Shown: positions 51,215 through 61,945 of the stretch, piece after piece
Numbering within the stretch: position 1 is the stretch's first letter
How the letters are laid out: every line of letters starts with the position of its first letter
DNA from: Oegoconia quadripuncta
Lineage: Eukaryota > Arthropoda > Insecta > Lepidoptera > Autostichidae
Direction: 5' to 3'
NCBI GenBank assembly: GCA_949316235.1
Contig: OX438748.1
Coordinates: 23,748,575 to 23,812,574, forward strand
Length of the DNA: 64,000 bases
Translations under genes and position numbers: made by a program
Notes under the pieces: model-generated
The model's input: only the letters and a program-made list of their open reading frames with translations
What the model was told of the DNA's origin: nothing
Databases searched by the model: none

Positions 51215-53180
51215 CTGTTAACCTGTCTCTGTTTATTGGTAAAATACATTGACAAACATTCTTAACTAGCAACAGAATAATGCTCGGGTTGTTGGCTCGC
51301 TTGGTCGATAACTCTTAATATATTTTGGGGGGTGCCTGGGTCAGCCGTGTTCCACGTGCTCTGTCTGTGGAACCCGCCTGCTCCAGTGCACTCCGCAGTA
51401 AAGAGAAAATTATTAAAGAAAATAGCTGAGGGCTGTGAGTCTAAGGTGGTGAGGTGAGGTGTTATCACTCCCTGTGATGCGGGTGGTAACCCGACTGCTA
51501 ATTCAGCTGCTACACAGCTGCGCAGGACTGTTGGGCAGTCACTGGTAGCTCCCAATATGACAGTGGTAGCTGTTCGCTCCAATATGACACTGGCTCTTCG
51601 CCTTAATATGACAGAGGCTCTTCGCCCCAATATGACACTGGCTCTTCGCCTTAATATGACAGAGGCTCTTCGCCCCAATATGACACTGGCTCTTCGCCTT
51701 AATATGACAGAGGCTCTTCGCCCCAATATGACACTGGCTCTTCGCCTTAATATGACAGAGGCTCTTCGCCCCAATATGACACCTCCTGCGATGGGTAACA
51801 TTGCAGAGGTTAGTACAATTGTGATAATATATTTAAATAGGGGTTGAAACTACACTCGGGGTAGACCTACATCATCATACATGGTTGTAGGGTGGTTCGG
51901 AATGGTATGAAATGCTAATTTAAGTAGTAATAGCTATTAAGTATTAAAAGAGAACATGTGCCACGTGGCACATGGTTAAAATTAACTAAAATTTGTCTTT
52001 TTCAAAGAAAGATTACCCTATCCGATGAGAGACAGTAATAAGATAATATCTTATGGTTGTAGTATGGTAAAAACTCACCTGTCGGAGGAAAATATGCCTG
52101 CCTAGGGTGCTTTGCACAATGTCAACTCCACACTTTCAGCTTCCTGGAAAGAATTTAATATTTAGAAACGATATTCATAATAATGGAGAGGCTCCGAGGG
52201 CCTTGGTAAGGTTAAACAGCAGTAATACATACCGGTGCAGCAAATATGCGGCACGCGGTTTCAGACACGCCGCAGGCGCAGGTAAATAGCACTTAAAAGA
52301 GCCGAATCTGAAATAAATACGCCGGTTTTAGAATAACGTTGATAAACAATGATTCAGGCTGCTTTCAATGGAGCTGTCTCTTCAAAATGCTTACCACAAA
52401 ACTGAGTTTATAACGTATGTAGCCGCAGCTCCGTCTCTGGACGCTATCGGAAGGCAAGTGCCGCGACAGGAATTTCATCGAGGTCCTGAGCTCTGTTGTT
52501 TAAACCAGTGATGTCAGGTGACCATTTCAGGGGTTCCCCTAATTGTTGGGACAACGGTTGGCTCCAGAACCTTCCCGAAGGTGGCTTAGGTGCCAGCAGC
52601 TCTCGTCGTTCGGGAGGTCTTCCTCGGACACCAACGTTTCCTTTCACTCGACATTGGAGCCCTGAAAAGTCACCTGAAAAAACTCAAGATTCCTTCCCGT
52701 CAACGGGACTACGCCTTCTTGCCGCGAATCGGGCTGCGATCACAACTTCAGCCCTATATTTTGCACAATAAAAAGTTACACGTCTGAAACTGAAAATTGA
52801 CGACCTGAATGTTTGAAGTTACTTCAGCCACATCTGTCAGGGAAAACCGAATCTTCCCCTGGCAACCCAGGTGTGGCTATAGTCGAAACCCAATAAATGG
52901 TCGGTATTACTATACTGGAAAATCAATTAATGAACGAAATTAATGAATAAAAATTAGACTACGAATCCTTAAAAGGAACCCTCGCTGTGGGAGGTTAGGG
53001 ATATTTTTCTACATCGAATGGACGCTATAAAAAGGTTTTTAGAAAGTAGTTAAAAATTAAAGATTTAACGAGTTTATCAGTGAGGGACTAATTCCATTCA
53101 AAAACCGCTCACTTTAAGCTTGATAAAAAAATCGAGTTAATTCGCCGCAACGTAGCATTGAAAATACCACGTTACAGTAC
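51215..53180. repeat. Right arm of giant inverted repeat
   Basis: Mirror image of the left arm: the open frame is at 51262-51801 (minus), the minisatellite at 51586-51777, and AATAAA on the minus strand at 51232-51237. The tip ends CGTTACAGTAC. Beyond it (CCACACTGAATACC) nothing matches the left flank (TGTCACTTCAA), so no TSD is seen. Confidence 0.97.
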
Positions 53181-53689
53181 CCACACTGAATACCTCATTA
53201 TGCAAGGCATATTGCCAGCCCAGCATGGCAATTGGAGAAAATTGTACCAAGTGATGTATCGCTCCATAGGAGAGGTTTGCCTTATATCCAACAATAGAAT
53301 TCTATAGACTCTTGATATGACGTATTACATTTGTATATAGTACGTCGTTATCGAAACAAGCAATTGAAAGCTAACAGTCCATTTCTCGTTGAATAGGAAC
53401 TACTAATTGAAAGCACACATCCGTTTCCGTCGCCACAGGTTTTCCTCTATACAGGGTGTTGTGGAAACGTGACGAAGGGAAGAAATAATATTAGCAACTG
53501 TTCCGTAACCATATCTTAGGAAAACTTAACCATAGTAACAGTTTTTATACAAACTATAATCGACCACAAGTAAAAGATTTGGCGAGATTTTCTGTATTTT
53601 AGTAATGAAAATTAAAGATCTCGCTTATCTTTAATGTAAGTAAGAAAGAATGTGCAATTTTAACAATATGAAAGAAATGAAAGATGGTG
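53181..53689. other. Unassigned; a Tc1-like tip phrase
   Basis: TATACAGGGTGTTGTGGAAA (53451-53470) resembles the tip of CAGGGYG-type inverted-repeat elements such as the one at 38981, but I found no partner end. Confidence 0.4.
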
Positions 53690-54136
53690 AAATACACTAT
53701 GTAAATACAAAAAAAATAACATACATTAAAGAAACTCTATGTAAGAAGGGTTATTACAGGATAGATGATTATTTAGGCGATAAAGAGGTCTGGTATTAGC
53801 TGGTCGTTATGTTAATTGCTATTGTTTTGTAATATGGAATATAAAATGTAATATTTTTTTTTTTTTTTATATGAGAGGGTGGCAAACGAGCATGCGGGTC
53901 ACCTGATGGAAAGCAATCTTGGAATGGAATGGAAAGGAAATGGAAAATATTATTGTAAAGATGGAAACTAATTGAAAAAATGTGTTGTTGCGGAGTTTCT
54001 TGTCGCTTCTTCTCCCTAACTATAACACCTTGTGAAGCGATGTAGTTTAAAAAAAAAATAACATGTTGACTTTCAATAAGTGATATTTTTGTATCCTACA
54101 TTGAATAAAATATTTTTGATTTTGATTTTGATTTTT
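53690..54136 (+). mobile_element. Jockey-like LINE 3' end containing a nested LINE tail
   Basis: ORF end KKITYIKETLCKKGYYRIDD then YLGDKEVWY-stop (to about 53799) is intact. The 3' UTR has GGAGTTTCTTGTCGCTTCTT, AATAAA (54102-54107) and a (GATTTT)n tail. The tail of LINE family 5 interrupts it at 53853-53920. Confidence 0.85.
53853..53920 (-). mobile_element. LINE family 5 tail (very short insertion)
   Basis: T16 then ATATGAGAGGGTGGCAAACG, GCATGCGGGTCACCTGATGG, AAAGCAATC: the reverse complement of the last ~60 bp of the element at 46070-46497. Confidence 0.85.
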
Positions 54137-54311
54137 GATAATTTGCAAGTCGTTTACCGAAAGTCATTCAAGGGATAATGTATTATACGCTTTTATAATA
54201 AGGTTCCGGTATGACATTCAAAGTTTGGCTTTAAAAATATATTTAAAACACTAATTGCTTTTAAATATTGCATTGATCTAATTGGATTTTATAAAACCCT
54301 TCATGGTCACT
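54137..54311 (+). mobile_element. Second Jockey-like LINE fragment
   Basis: TTGCAAGTCGTTTACCGAAA, GTCATTCAAGGGATAATG and ATAAGGTTCCGGTATGACAT correspond to the pre-terminal ORF portion of the same LINE group, now out of frame. Confidence 0.65.
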
Positions 54312-54545
54312 ATATCGACGACCTGTTTGCTGTAGTGGTTAAAAATTCTGATTGCTATCGAATCCCGCTAGGAGCATATGTTTGTCTGATGAATACAGAC
54401 ATGAGTACCCAAGTTATGGATGTTTTTATACTAAGTATTTATTTATAAAAAAATGTATTTATGTAGTGACCATCTAGTATCCACAACACAAGCCTATAGT
54501 TGCTTAGTGTGGAACTAGATGGCATTGTGTGTATGTCTTATTATA
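54312..54545 (+). mobile_element. tRNA-derived SINE, family A (B box deleted)
   Basis: Head GACGACCTGTTTGCTGTAGT, then a small deletion before CGAATCCCGCTAGGAGCAT. Body and tail (TAGATGGCATTGTG) complete. Confidence 0.9.
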
Positions 54546-54967
54546 CTTATATACATGCCGTAAGTTTACCAAATAATGAAAAAAATAAATAAGATAAATG
54601 AAATAAATAAAATATAAATAAATAAAATAATGCACAAGTCGATAGGTGCCCTCGCAATGCACGGGTAATACACCACATAAAACACATCACCACCATCTAG
54701 GTCAAGCATCAATGACAAATCAAGAACCCCAATGAAACGTATTCATTATAGTAACTTGGATAGAATATGGATTTCCGCAAAATTCCGCCTGGTTCCATTT
54801 GTCATGACAATAGAGATTACTAACAAGCACTAATTCATTTAAATATATCGAATCTGCATTTTTTTTTTTTAATATATTGATAACAATTGTAATTCCTCTA
54901 TTTTTCTTATGGGGCACACAATTGATTGCAAAATGACGATTTTCTTTGTCTATGGAGCGAGTTTTCT
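54546..54967. other. Unassigned AT-rich stretch
   Basis: Starts with AAATAAAT-rich sequence (54575-54630). No gene. Confidence 0.5.
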
Positions 54968-55075
54968 CTGTCTAATATATGAATGATGATATTCATACAT
55001 TAGGCAGAGTCTGCTAGAGGCCCCTAGCAGCATTCGAATCCGTGACCTTTTTGGTATATGTAGTGGTCAGAGTTT
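54968..55075. mobile_element. Hairpin next to a SINE A head fragment
   Basis: CTCTGTCTAATATATGAAT and ATTCATACATTAGGCAGAG (54968-55012) form a 19 bp stem with two mismatches. It is followed by a minus-strand SINE head (CCCCTAGCAGCATTCGAATC ... GTATATGTAGTGGTC). Confidence 0.6.
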
Positions 55076-55295
55076 CTGACCTGGTATAGTAGTTTCTGGC
55101 ATAGTATTATAATAACAATAGCTTACTGTAATGCCAATAAATAGTTTACACCTGTAGACTTTACGCGTCTAATGGTAATGATAAAATTAAGAACTATTTT
55201 ATTGTGACAATTTTGTTTTGTCACAATGTTGGCGGAATAACTACTAGATATTGTCACCAAACTAAAGATAAACATAAAATGTATTATTTTTATTT

Positions 55296-56140
55296 TATTT
55301 ATTTATCATTTATTGCACACAAGAAAAAAACATACAGATACAACATAATAGAGACGACACAACAGGTTCTGCTTATTTCTACAATGAAATTTCTTCCAGC
55401 AGACCTACGAAAGAGAGATATGACTGGAAGAGGCAGATAAGACGTGCACAATCTAAAAAAAATGGATAAATATGATGGATAAAAAAAACCTAACTGAATA
55501 TAAATGTAACTACATACTAATAAGTACATAAATACATAAATAAGTACATATTTCAATTTATTTTTAATTAACATACATATAATACACGGAATAACACTAT
55601 GAAATGGAAAGGTAATGTTCCTTAACTCTTTTCCTAAAGACAGCAATCGATGGACTGGCACGGATAGTGTGAGGAAGAGAATTCCACAGCCTGGCAGCAT
55701 GCACGAAAGAATGTGAGTAGAAGTCTGAGCGGTGAGAAGGGATACACATCAGAGTCCTGATATTAGAACGGCAGGGCTCATCCTGTGGCCGCGAAAAAGA
55801 AAAGCGCTCACGCAAATAAGAAGGGGAAGAAGGATTATGCAAGATATTATAGAGAAGAGAGACGACATGAGCATTCCTACGAAGACGAATCGGGAGCCAC
55901 TTGAGCTGCGAACGAAGATGGGACACATGGTCGAACTTGCGCAGTCCGGATATGAACCGTATGCACAAGTTTTGGAGACGTTCAAGTTTGTTAAGAAGCT
56001 CCTCGGTGGCGTCCAAGTAGCAAGAGTCGGCGTAGTCGAATATTGGGAAGATGAGAGATTGCACAAGAGTGATCTTAGTGTTTAGGGGCAAAAAGCTTTG
56101 GAGACGTTTGAGAGAGTGGAAAGAAAAGTGAACCTTAATT
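55296..56140 (-). mobile_element. LINE family 2, 5'-truncated
   Basis: 3' end at 55296 (TTTATTTATCATTTATTGCA), 3' UTR with TTTCTTCCAGCAGACCTACG, ORF end upstream. The 5' break is at about 56140, next to TTAATTAATAAATAAAATAA. Confidence 0.85.
55597..56138 (-). pseudogene. LINE family 2 RT C-terminal region, open frame
   Basis: About 180 codons without a stop: SLKRLQSFLPLNTKITLVQS, LIFPIFDYADSCYLD, LQNLCIRFISGLRKFDHVSH, LKWLPIRLRRNAHVVSLLYN, HAARLWNSLPHTIRASPSIA and FRKRVKEHYLSIS-stop. This is the thumb and C-terminus of a Jockey/CR1-group RT. The catalytic part is missing by truncation, so it is a dead copy although its frame is unbroken. The plus-strand frame 55732-56085 is a shadow. Confidence 0.9.
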
Positions 56141-56675
56141 AATAAATAAAATAAATAATTTAAAAATTAATACATCGGTGTATCGGAAATATTTTTTTAT
56201 TTATCTTCTTTCCCTCCACATAACTCCGTAACCGCACTATTCTTTATTCGATCTTGCAAAGTGTACCTGCTTACTACTAAGAACCTAAATGGGAATAAAA
56301 CCCAGGACCTATCCCATTCGGGATATTTATCACTCGTTAAAATCGTTTGTCCCATTCAGCGTTTAAGCAACACCGCGTAGGAATCTCGATCTATTTTCAA
56401 TTTAGGCATCACCCCTCGCACTCAATAACGGAGCATCCTGTATAATTGAGGACATCCCACCCCGGTTCGTTTCCCATCGACACACGCCTACCCCGGATAT
56501 TGCGGGGAACCGCACGAATCCCGGAATCGGGATGATTAAAAGTTTTTTTTGAATCAGTCTGTAGAATTTGTTTCGCAATTTAGTTTTATGATTGGAAAAG
56601 AGACTTGTATTTCCTCCTCGATACGACAGTGTCGTGAAAGTAGTTTTCGGTAAAAATCAACGACCTGTTTATACA
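56141..56675. other. Unassigned, possibly unique DNA
   Basis: 56270-56540 has moderate GC and no internal repeats or matches elsewhere in the window. No open frame of note. Confidence 0.4.
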
Positions 56676-56870
56676 ATACAATACAATACAAATACACTTT
56701 ATTGTATAAAAGGAGAACATACATTTTACAAAGCATAATACAGATAAGAGTAAAATTAGGCGGCCTTATCACTAAGAGCGATCTCTTCCAGGCAACCTTT
56801 GGGTGTAGAAATATAACTTTATAGAACAGGCAGGTTGTGCAAAATACGGATGCAGATATGAAATACCTAC
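56676..56870 (-). mobile_element. Retroposon 3' end (family J, diverged)
   Basis: (ACAAT)n tail at 56676-56690, AAATACACTTTATTGTATAA, GGCGGCCTTATCACTAAGAG and TCTTCCAGGCAACCTTTGGG. Confidence 0.75.
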
Positions 56871-56889
56871 ATAATCAATTACTTATTTA

Positions 56890-57700
56890 TTTATAGTCTA
56901 GTAAGGATACACTTTTAACTTACACTTTACACTTTTAACCGCCTCCGTGGCTCAATGTAAACAACATTGGGTTTTCGATTCGGAGGTCGCGGGTTCGATC
57001 CCTAGCGGGGTACATGTTTAAGTACTCGGTTTGGTGGGTGGTAGGGAATTTTAAATGTCTTTTCTTAGCTACCACCATCTTAACTAAATCTGCCGCCAAA
57101 CAGCAATGTTAATAGCATTGCTGTGTTCCGGTTGTCAGAGATAAGATAGCCAGTCCCCCAAATGTGTTGGGTTTTCCGGGTCAGTACGCTTCCACCATCG
57201 ACCTCATCTTCACTTAACATCAGGTGTGATTGAGGTCAAGTACGAATCTGTCGTGCTTAAAAAAAAACTTCCTATAATCTTAAAGGCCGTGATTTTTTGC
57301 ACATCGAAAGTGAATCTGTCTGTGATAAAAATGTTTTCTAAAAAATCGGTAGCTTACTTTAGATATAGTATAGGTATTTAACAATAAAACATAGACTATT
57401 AGATTAAAATTACCACTGCGAATTTCATTGCGTTGGAGAATATAGTTAGAACTCCTGTAACTATTTTCAGAAAAATCGATCAATAACTTCTTTATATTTG
57501 TGAAAAATTTCACCGAGGGAAAATATCCCCGACTTAAAATATTTTTGGAAAATATAAAGTAGCCTTTGATTAATTTTTTAGAAAATTGTTTTAGGAGGTC
57601 TTAGCATCTTCTACAACGTAATGAAGTACACAGTGGTATCTTTAATTTAATATTGTAGGTTTTATAATTAAACCTATGCTATGCCTAAAGCAAGCTACAG
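56890..57700. repeat. Dispersed repeat H, copy 3, split by a SINE B
   Basis: 56893-56936 and 57268-57700 together match 32103-32535. The insertion point lies in the stretch AACTT..CCT of the other copies. Confidence 0.8.
56937..57267 (+). mobile_element. tRNA-derived SINE, family B, nested in repeat H
   Basis: Full length: CCGCCTCCGTGGCTCAATGT, B box GGGTTCGATCCCT, body (with GGTAGGGAATTTTAAATGTC) and A-tail at 57259-57267. Confidence 0.95.
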
Positions 57701-57726
57701 AACTACACTACACTACTACTACTACA

Positions 57727-57940
57727 GGATATAATAAACTGGAAGTTAGAAGGAATCTAGTGATGGCATTGTACTTGTGGAAGATATTTCGTGGTAAAAT
57801 TTGTTATCCGACAATTCTACAGCAATTAAAATTGTGCGTACCTGATGGGTATATAGATAGGAGAAGGATGCCTCGACTATTTAAAGTACCAAGAGGCAAT
57901 ATTAATCTTTTAAATAATGGGCCAATTACCGAAAATTGAA
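57727..57940 (+). pseudogene. LINE RT C-terminus (family 7)
   Basis: NKLEVRRNLVMALYLWKIFR then GKICYPTILQQLKLCVPDGY and RRRMPRLFKVPRGNINLLNN GPITEN-stop. The layout (RR....AL.LWK..RG....P.LL..L...VP....R....F.VP) is that of the C-terminus of lepidopteran non-LTR RTs. Preceded by a (CTA)n run. Confidence 0.75.
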
Positions 57941-58003
57941 ACAAAATATGCTGTCGGTTTTTTGTTTTTAACCCTATATGTCATACATACATAAGCTCAC
58001 GCC

Positions 58004-58452
58004 AGGGGGTCTACTCTCTAACGAAAATTACTTCGGACGGCCGTAACTTCAGAATTTTTCTTTTGCTAATCCTTTATTTGCATAACTTCAGACGTTCCTT
58101 GCATCCTGAACTAACTTGTGATATCCAACTATATACAACAAAAGTAAAATAATGACGATTGGTTCATAATTGGCACAGCAAACTGCACAAGAAAAAGTCC
58201 GAAGTTACGGCTGTCCGAAGCTATTTTCGTTAGAGAGTAGACCCCCTATGCCATTGGCAGATTCTTAGCAGAATTCTTTATTTGCATAACTTAAGACGTT
58301 CCTTGCGTCCCGAACTAACTTGTGATATCCAACTATATACAACAAAAGTAAAATAATGACGATTGGTTTATAATTGGCACAGCAAACTGCAACAGAAAAA
58401 GTCCGAAGTTACGGCCGTCCGAAGCCATTTTCGTTAGAGAGGAAACCCCCTG
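58004..58452. mobile_element. Compound inverted-repeat element (one end tripled)
   Basis: 58004-58249 is a unit with ends AGGGGGTCTACTCTCTAACG and CGTTAGAGAGTAGACCCCCT. The internal ~170 bp plus right end is repeated at 58280-58452 (CTTTATTTGCATAACTTAAG ... TTTCGTTAGAGAGGAAACCC). The structure is end-core-end-core-end. Non-coding. Confidence 0.85.
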
Positions 58453-58813
58453 TTCCCATTGGGGTAGACAGAAATAGATTTCCACTTGCAACGTTCCTTT
58501 TATTGTTATTAAATATATTGAAGTGCCCACGTAACAGAAAACTCATTATGCCAAAATCGCACTAAAGAGAAAGTAGGCATTATTAATATAATATATCAAT
58601 ATTAATACAAGTTATTACAAATAATTACAAAAACCTTTAAGTACACAAAGCATTTAAATAAAATTGTTGTAATGATCGAACGAGCGGACAGAGTGCGCAT
58701 TTGAAAACATGTCCGCACAATCCAGGCCCGAATTACGGATTACGTCAATATTCCTTTTGTGTCCTCGGTGACATGTAAAGTATAAGAGACAGCGGACGCG
58801 AGGGCGGGTAGCT
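58453..58813. other. Unassigned stretch
   Basis: No gene or placed repeat; slightly GC-richer at 58675-58810. Confidence 0.45.
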
Positions 58814-59103
58814 TTTTTTTATGCACAACGGGTTAGTAGTTGACCTCAATCACACCTGATATTAAGTGAAAAAATGACGTCGAAAACTCTGAAACCCCAA
58901 CATATTTGGGGGACTGGCTATCTTATCTCTGAAAACCGGAACACAACATGCTATTAACATTGCTGTTTGGCCGTAGATTTAGATAAGATGGTGGTAGGTA
59001 ACCATACGGACATTTAAAATGCCCTCCTACTAACCGTGCCGAGTACTTAAATATGTACCCCGCTGGAAATCGAACCCAAAATGTTGTTTACATTGAGCCA
59101 TGG
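58814..59103 (-). mobile_element. tRNA-derived SINE, family B (diverged)
   Basis: A-tail at 58814-58820, body recognisable throughout, B box region GGAAATCGAACCC, head GAGCCATGGCTG. Confidence 0.9.
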
Positions 59104-59194
59104 CTGTTGTAACAGTAGCGTTCAAAAGTGCTTTTATGGTTTTTTTTTTAATTTCTAAGTGCTATGTGGTTTCGGAACATAAGAAGTGAACATA

Positions 59195-59300
59195 GAACCA
59201 AGCCGGCTCTTCTCGTGGGTGTCATAAAAGATGACTAAGGGACATTACACTAAAAATATTTCCATTTCTGTGTATTTACATCTAAAGTGAGAAAAATTTT
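59195..59300 (+). repeat. Repeat E
   Basis: GCTCTTCTCGTGGGTGTCAT, AAAAGATGACTAAGGGACAT and TTTCCATTTCTGTGTATTT. Confidence 0.5.
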
Positions 59301-59529
59301 AAAAATTCGCTTATGTCTTAACATATTCTTTGTGTTTCTGCTCATGTTTCAGTTTACATATTGTTAGACCACAATTAAAAATGACATTAGTATTCTGTTT
59401 GTGATTTGGTACAAGTAATAAGTGACATATCCAAGGTGGATGAACGACATCCACCGACATAGCTCAGCATATGTTGACATGGTAGTTGTGAGGACACATA
59501 GCTCGAAGAACTGCTGGTGAGTGGGGCAA

Positions 59530-59645
59530 GGTACAACACAATACAATACAAATACACTTTATTGCACAACAGAAAAGAAAATACAGTTTCAGAAAAGTGG
59601 TAAGAATAGAATGTACAATTTGGCGACCTTATCACTAAAAGGTAC
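59530..59645 (-). mobile_element. Retroposon 3' end (family J)
   Basis: ACACAATACAATACAAATAC, TTTATTGCACAACAGAAAAG, AATACAGTTTCAGAAAAG and TGTACAATTTGGCGACCTTA: reverse complement of 15980-16065. Confidence 0.85.
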
Positions 59646-59689
59646 CTATTGTGGCAGCTAATTAATTGATAATTTTCATCGGGATTTCT

Positions 59690-59885
59690 TCTCTTGTATA
59701 TTTAAGAGCTCTTGTCGGTGGAGTCCTTTCCACACTTCTCTAGATTCCGCCTTTTCTTTGACTTCCTTATACGATGGCATTTACTTTTTGTTTTACTTGT
59801 ACAATGTATATTCTTCTAGGCCTTCTTATCTTCATTTTCCCCTCCACTTTTCCTTCAATGTTGTTCTTGATTCTTGTTCTCGGGA
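59690..59885 (-). pseudogene. RTE-type LINE fragment
   Basis: Minus strand: EIPRTRIKNNIEGKVEGKMK, IRRPRRIYIVQVKQKVN and EVKEKAESREVWKGLHRQEL, parallel to 37729-38000. Confidence 0.7.
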
Positions 59886-59919
59886 TTTCTTACACAACAT
59901 TAAAATAATAATAACTAAA

Positions 59920-60086
59920 TCTAATCTGCCGCCTAGCAGCAATGTTACTGTCATTGTTGTGTTCCGTTCCCAAATGTGTTGGGGTTTCCGGGTTACCGGG
60001 TCAATAAGCTTCCACCTTCGACCTCATCTTCATTTCACATCAGGTGCGATTGAGGTCAAATACGAACCCGTCGTGCTTATAAAAAA
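59920..60086 (+). mobile_element. SINE B 3' half
   Basis: CTAATCTGCCGCCTAGCAGC to AGGTCAAATACGAACCCGTC and A-tail; the middle CAGAGATAAGATAGCC segment is deleted. Confidence 0.85.
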
Positions 60087-60395
60087 AAAAACTTTTTTTA
60101 CATGAGTAGAGATTACATGTAGATATACCGGACGGATAATGCCGCCACGTTAGCCTATACCTTACATTTTTTTGTCTATTTCTAAGTATTATAGTTACCT
60201 CTGTAGGTGTGTGTATTAATTATAGGCTAGATAATGGCAATCATTATGCCATGTGCGAATGTACGATGATGACATAGTATGGTGTTCGTATAAACCTATA
60301 TATGTTTATCTGACACCTATAAATATAGCTTTGTAACATTTTAGATAAATAAGTAAATCCAAATGCTTATGTATATATTATATTAAAATAATATT
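60087..60395. other. Unassigned stretch
   Basis: AT-rich; no gene or placed repeat. Confidence 0.5.
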
Positions 60396-60560
60396 TCAAT
60401 CAATCAATCAATCAAGTACACTTTATTGCACAAAATTCTACAATACACTTCTTAGTATAGCTTCAAAAAAAAAATTATAATTGTACAACCAGGCGGTCTT
60501 ATCGCTATTAAGCGATTTCTACCAGGCAACCTTTGGGTAGAGGGAAAAGAAGTAGAACGG
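60396..60560 (-). mobile_element. Retroposon 3' end (family J-like) with (ATCA)n tail
   Basis: (CAAT)n at 60398-60413, AAGTACACTTTATTGCACAA, CAGGCGGTCTTATCGCTATT and CCAGGCAACCTTTGGGTAGA. Confidence 0.75.
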
Positions 60561-60654
60561 TATAAAAGCAAGTAGGTTTGTGCACCAATGATTTAAAAAA
60601 TATATAATTTAATGTTTAAATATATGCAACTATTCCATATAGTTATGTTAGTCA

Positions 60655-61035
60655 TGGTCATTCTCAGATAAGGTCATTCTCATTGACATTTTCACATTTT
60701 TAGTATCATCCTCTGAAAACAACTGAACATAAGCACTATGGTAATTGATATACAGAATTTTTGACTTTATACTGCATAGTTGCCTACACTCCATTTCAAA
60801 ATTTATTGGTATTCTGTATAGTGTGTTATGAATATTTCCGGATTGGTCATTCTCAGACATGGTCATTCTCAGATAAGGACATTCTCATTGACATTTTCAA
60901 TATCATCCTCTGAAAACCAGCACTATGCGTTGCTACAGCATATGCTGAGATTTAGTAAATTTTTGACATCATACTGCACTCACCCCATTTCAAAAATCTC
61001 CCTGTTTTCTGTATTGTGTTGTAATTTTCATATTA
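60655..61035. repeat. ~190 bp tandem duplication
   Basis: Units start GGTCATTCTCAGA (60655 and again 60845-60860). Both carry AAGG.CATTCTCATTGACAT, ATCATCCTCTGAAAAC, ATACTGCA and CCATTTCAAAA. The two differ by several indels. Within each unit GGTCATTCTCAG is itself doubled. Non-coding. Confidence 0.85.
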
Positions 61036-61037
61036 TT

Positions 61038-61308
61038 AAATAAATAAATAAATATCCTTAGACATACACACAGCGCCATCTAGTTCCACAGTAAGCAACT
61101 ATAGGCTTGTGTTGTGGGTACCAGATGGTTGGTATACTACATAAATACATTCTTTTTTGTAAATAAATACTTATTATAAATGAAAACCTCCATAACTCGG
61201 GTACACAAGTCCGTATTCATCACACAAACATATGCCCCTAGCGGGATTCGAACCCGCAACCTTTTGGTATAGTGGTCAGAGTTGCTAACCACTACACCAA
61301 ACAGGTCG
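61038..61308 (-). mobile_element. tRNA-derived SINE, family A (full length)
   Basis: (AAAT)n tail at 61036-61052, CACACAGCGCCATCTAGTTC, body, B box (GGGATTCGAACCCGCAACC) and head CACTACACCAAACAGGTCGT. Confidence 0.95.
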
Positions 61309-61451
61309 TTAATTACTCGTGTTGCTGTTATTGTGAGGTGTCAAATAAATATATATCCTATATCTATCACTATATAGTTTTCAATATCCAGTAGTATTCT
61401 CACTATTTTCCATTAGTTGCATGCTAGTTTGTCCTACTCTGACGATTACTG

Positions 61452-61650
61452 GTTGAACTAGACCTCAATCACACCTGATGTTAAGTGAAGATAAGGTCGA
61501 AAGTAGAAGCGTACTGACCCGGAAACCCCAACACATTTGGAGGACTGGCTATCTTATCTCTGACAACCGGTACACAACAATGCTATTAACGTTGCTGCTT
61601 GGCGGCAGATTTAGATAAGATGGTGGTAGCTAGCCTGGCGGATATTTAAA
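61452..61650 (-). mobile_element. tRNA-derived SINE, family B, 5'-truncated
   Basis: CTAGACCTCAATCACACCTG to GTAGCTAGCCTGGCGGATAT; no A-tail and no head. Confidence 0.9.
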
Positions 61651-61945
61651 TACGTCATTAATTTTAATGACGTAAAAAAAAATAGAATTTATTTCCGCTA
61701 CATCCTGTAACTTACTATTGATTACACAATGCAAACCACGGCTCGATGATTAATATTCATAGAGTAATTAATTTCGGGACACCAAACCGTGTGTCCGGAC
61801 AGCTATTTACGAGTGTACAGCATGTACCCGGACACTGAGACGTGCGGGACACTGTTGATCAACGATTTGTGGACCCATATAAATTTCGAGTTCTCATTTT
61901 GGGAGAAATTACTCTTGGCGCAGTCGCATTCGCTATTCGTCTTCA

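Noticed and set aside
53451..53470. TATACAGGGTGTTGTGGAAA as the end of a Tc1-like element
   Set aside because: No inverted partner end was found within the next kilobase.
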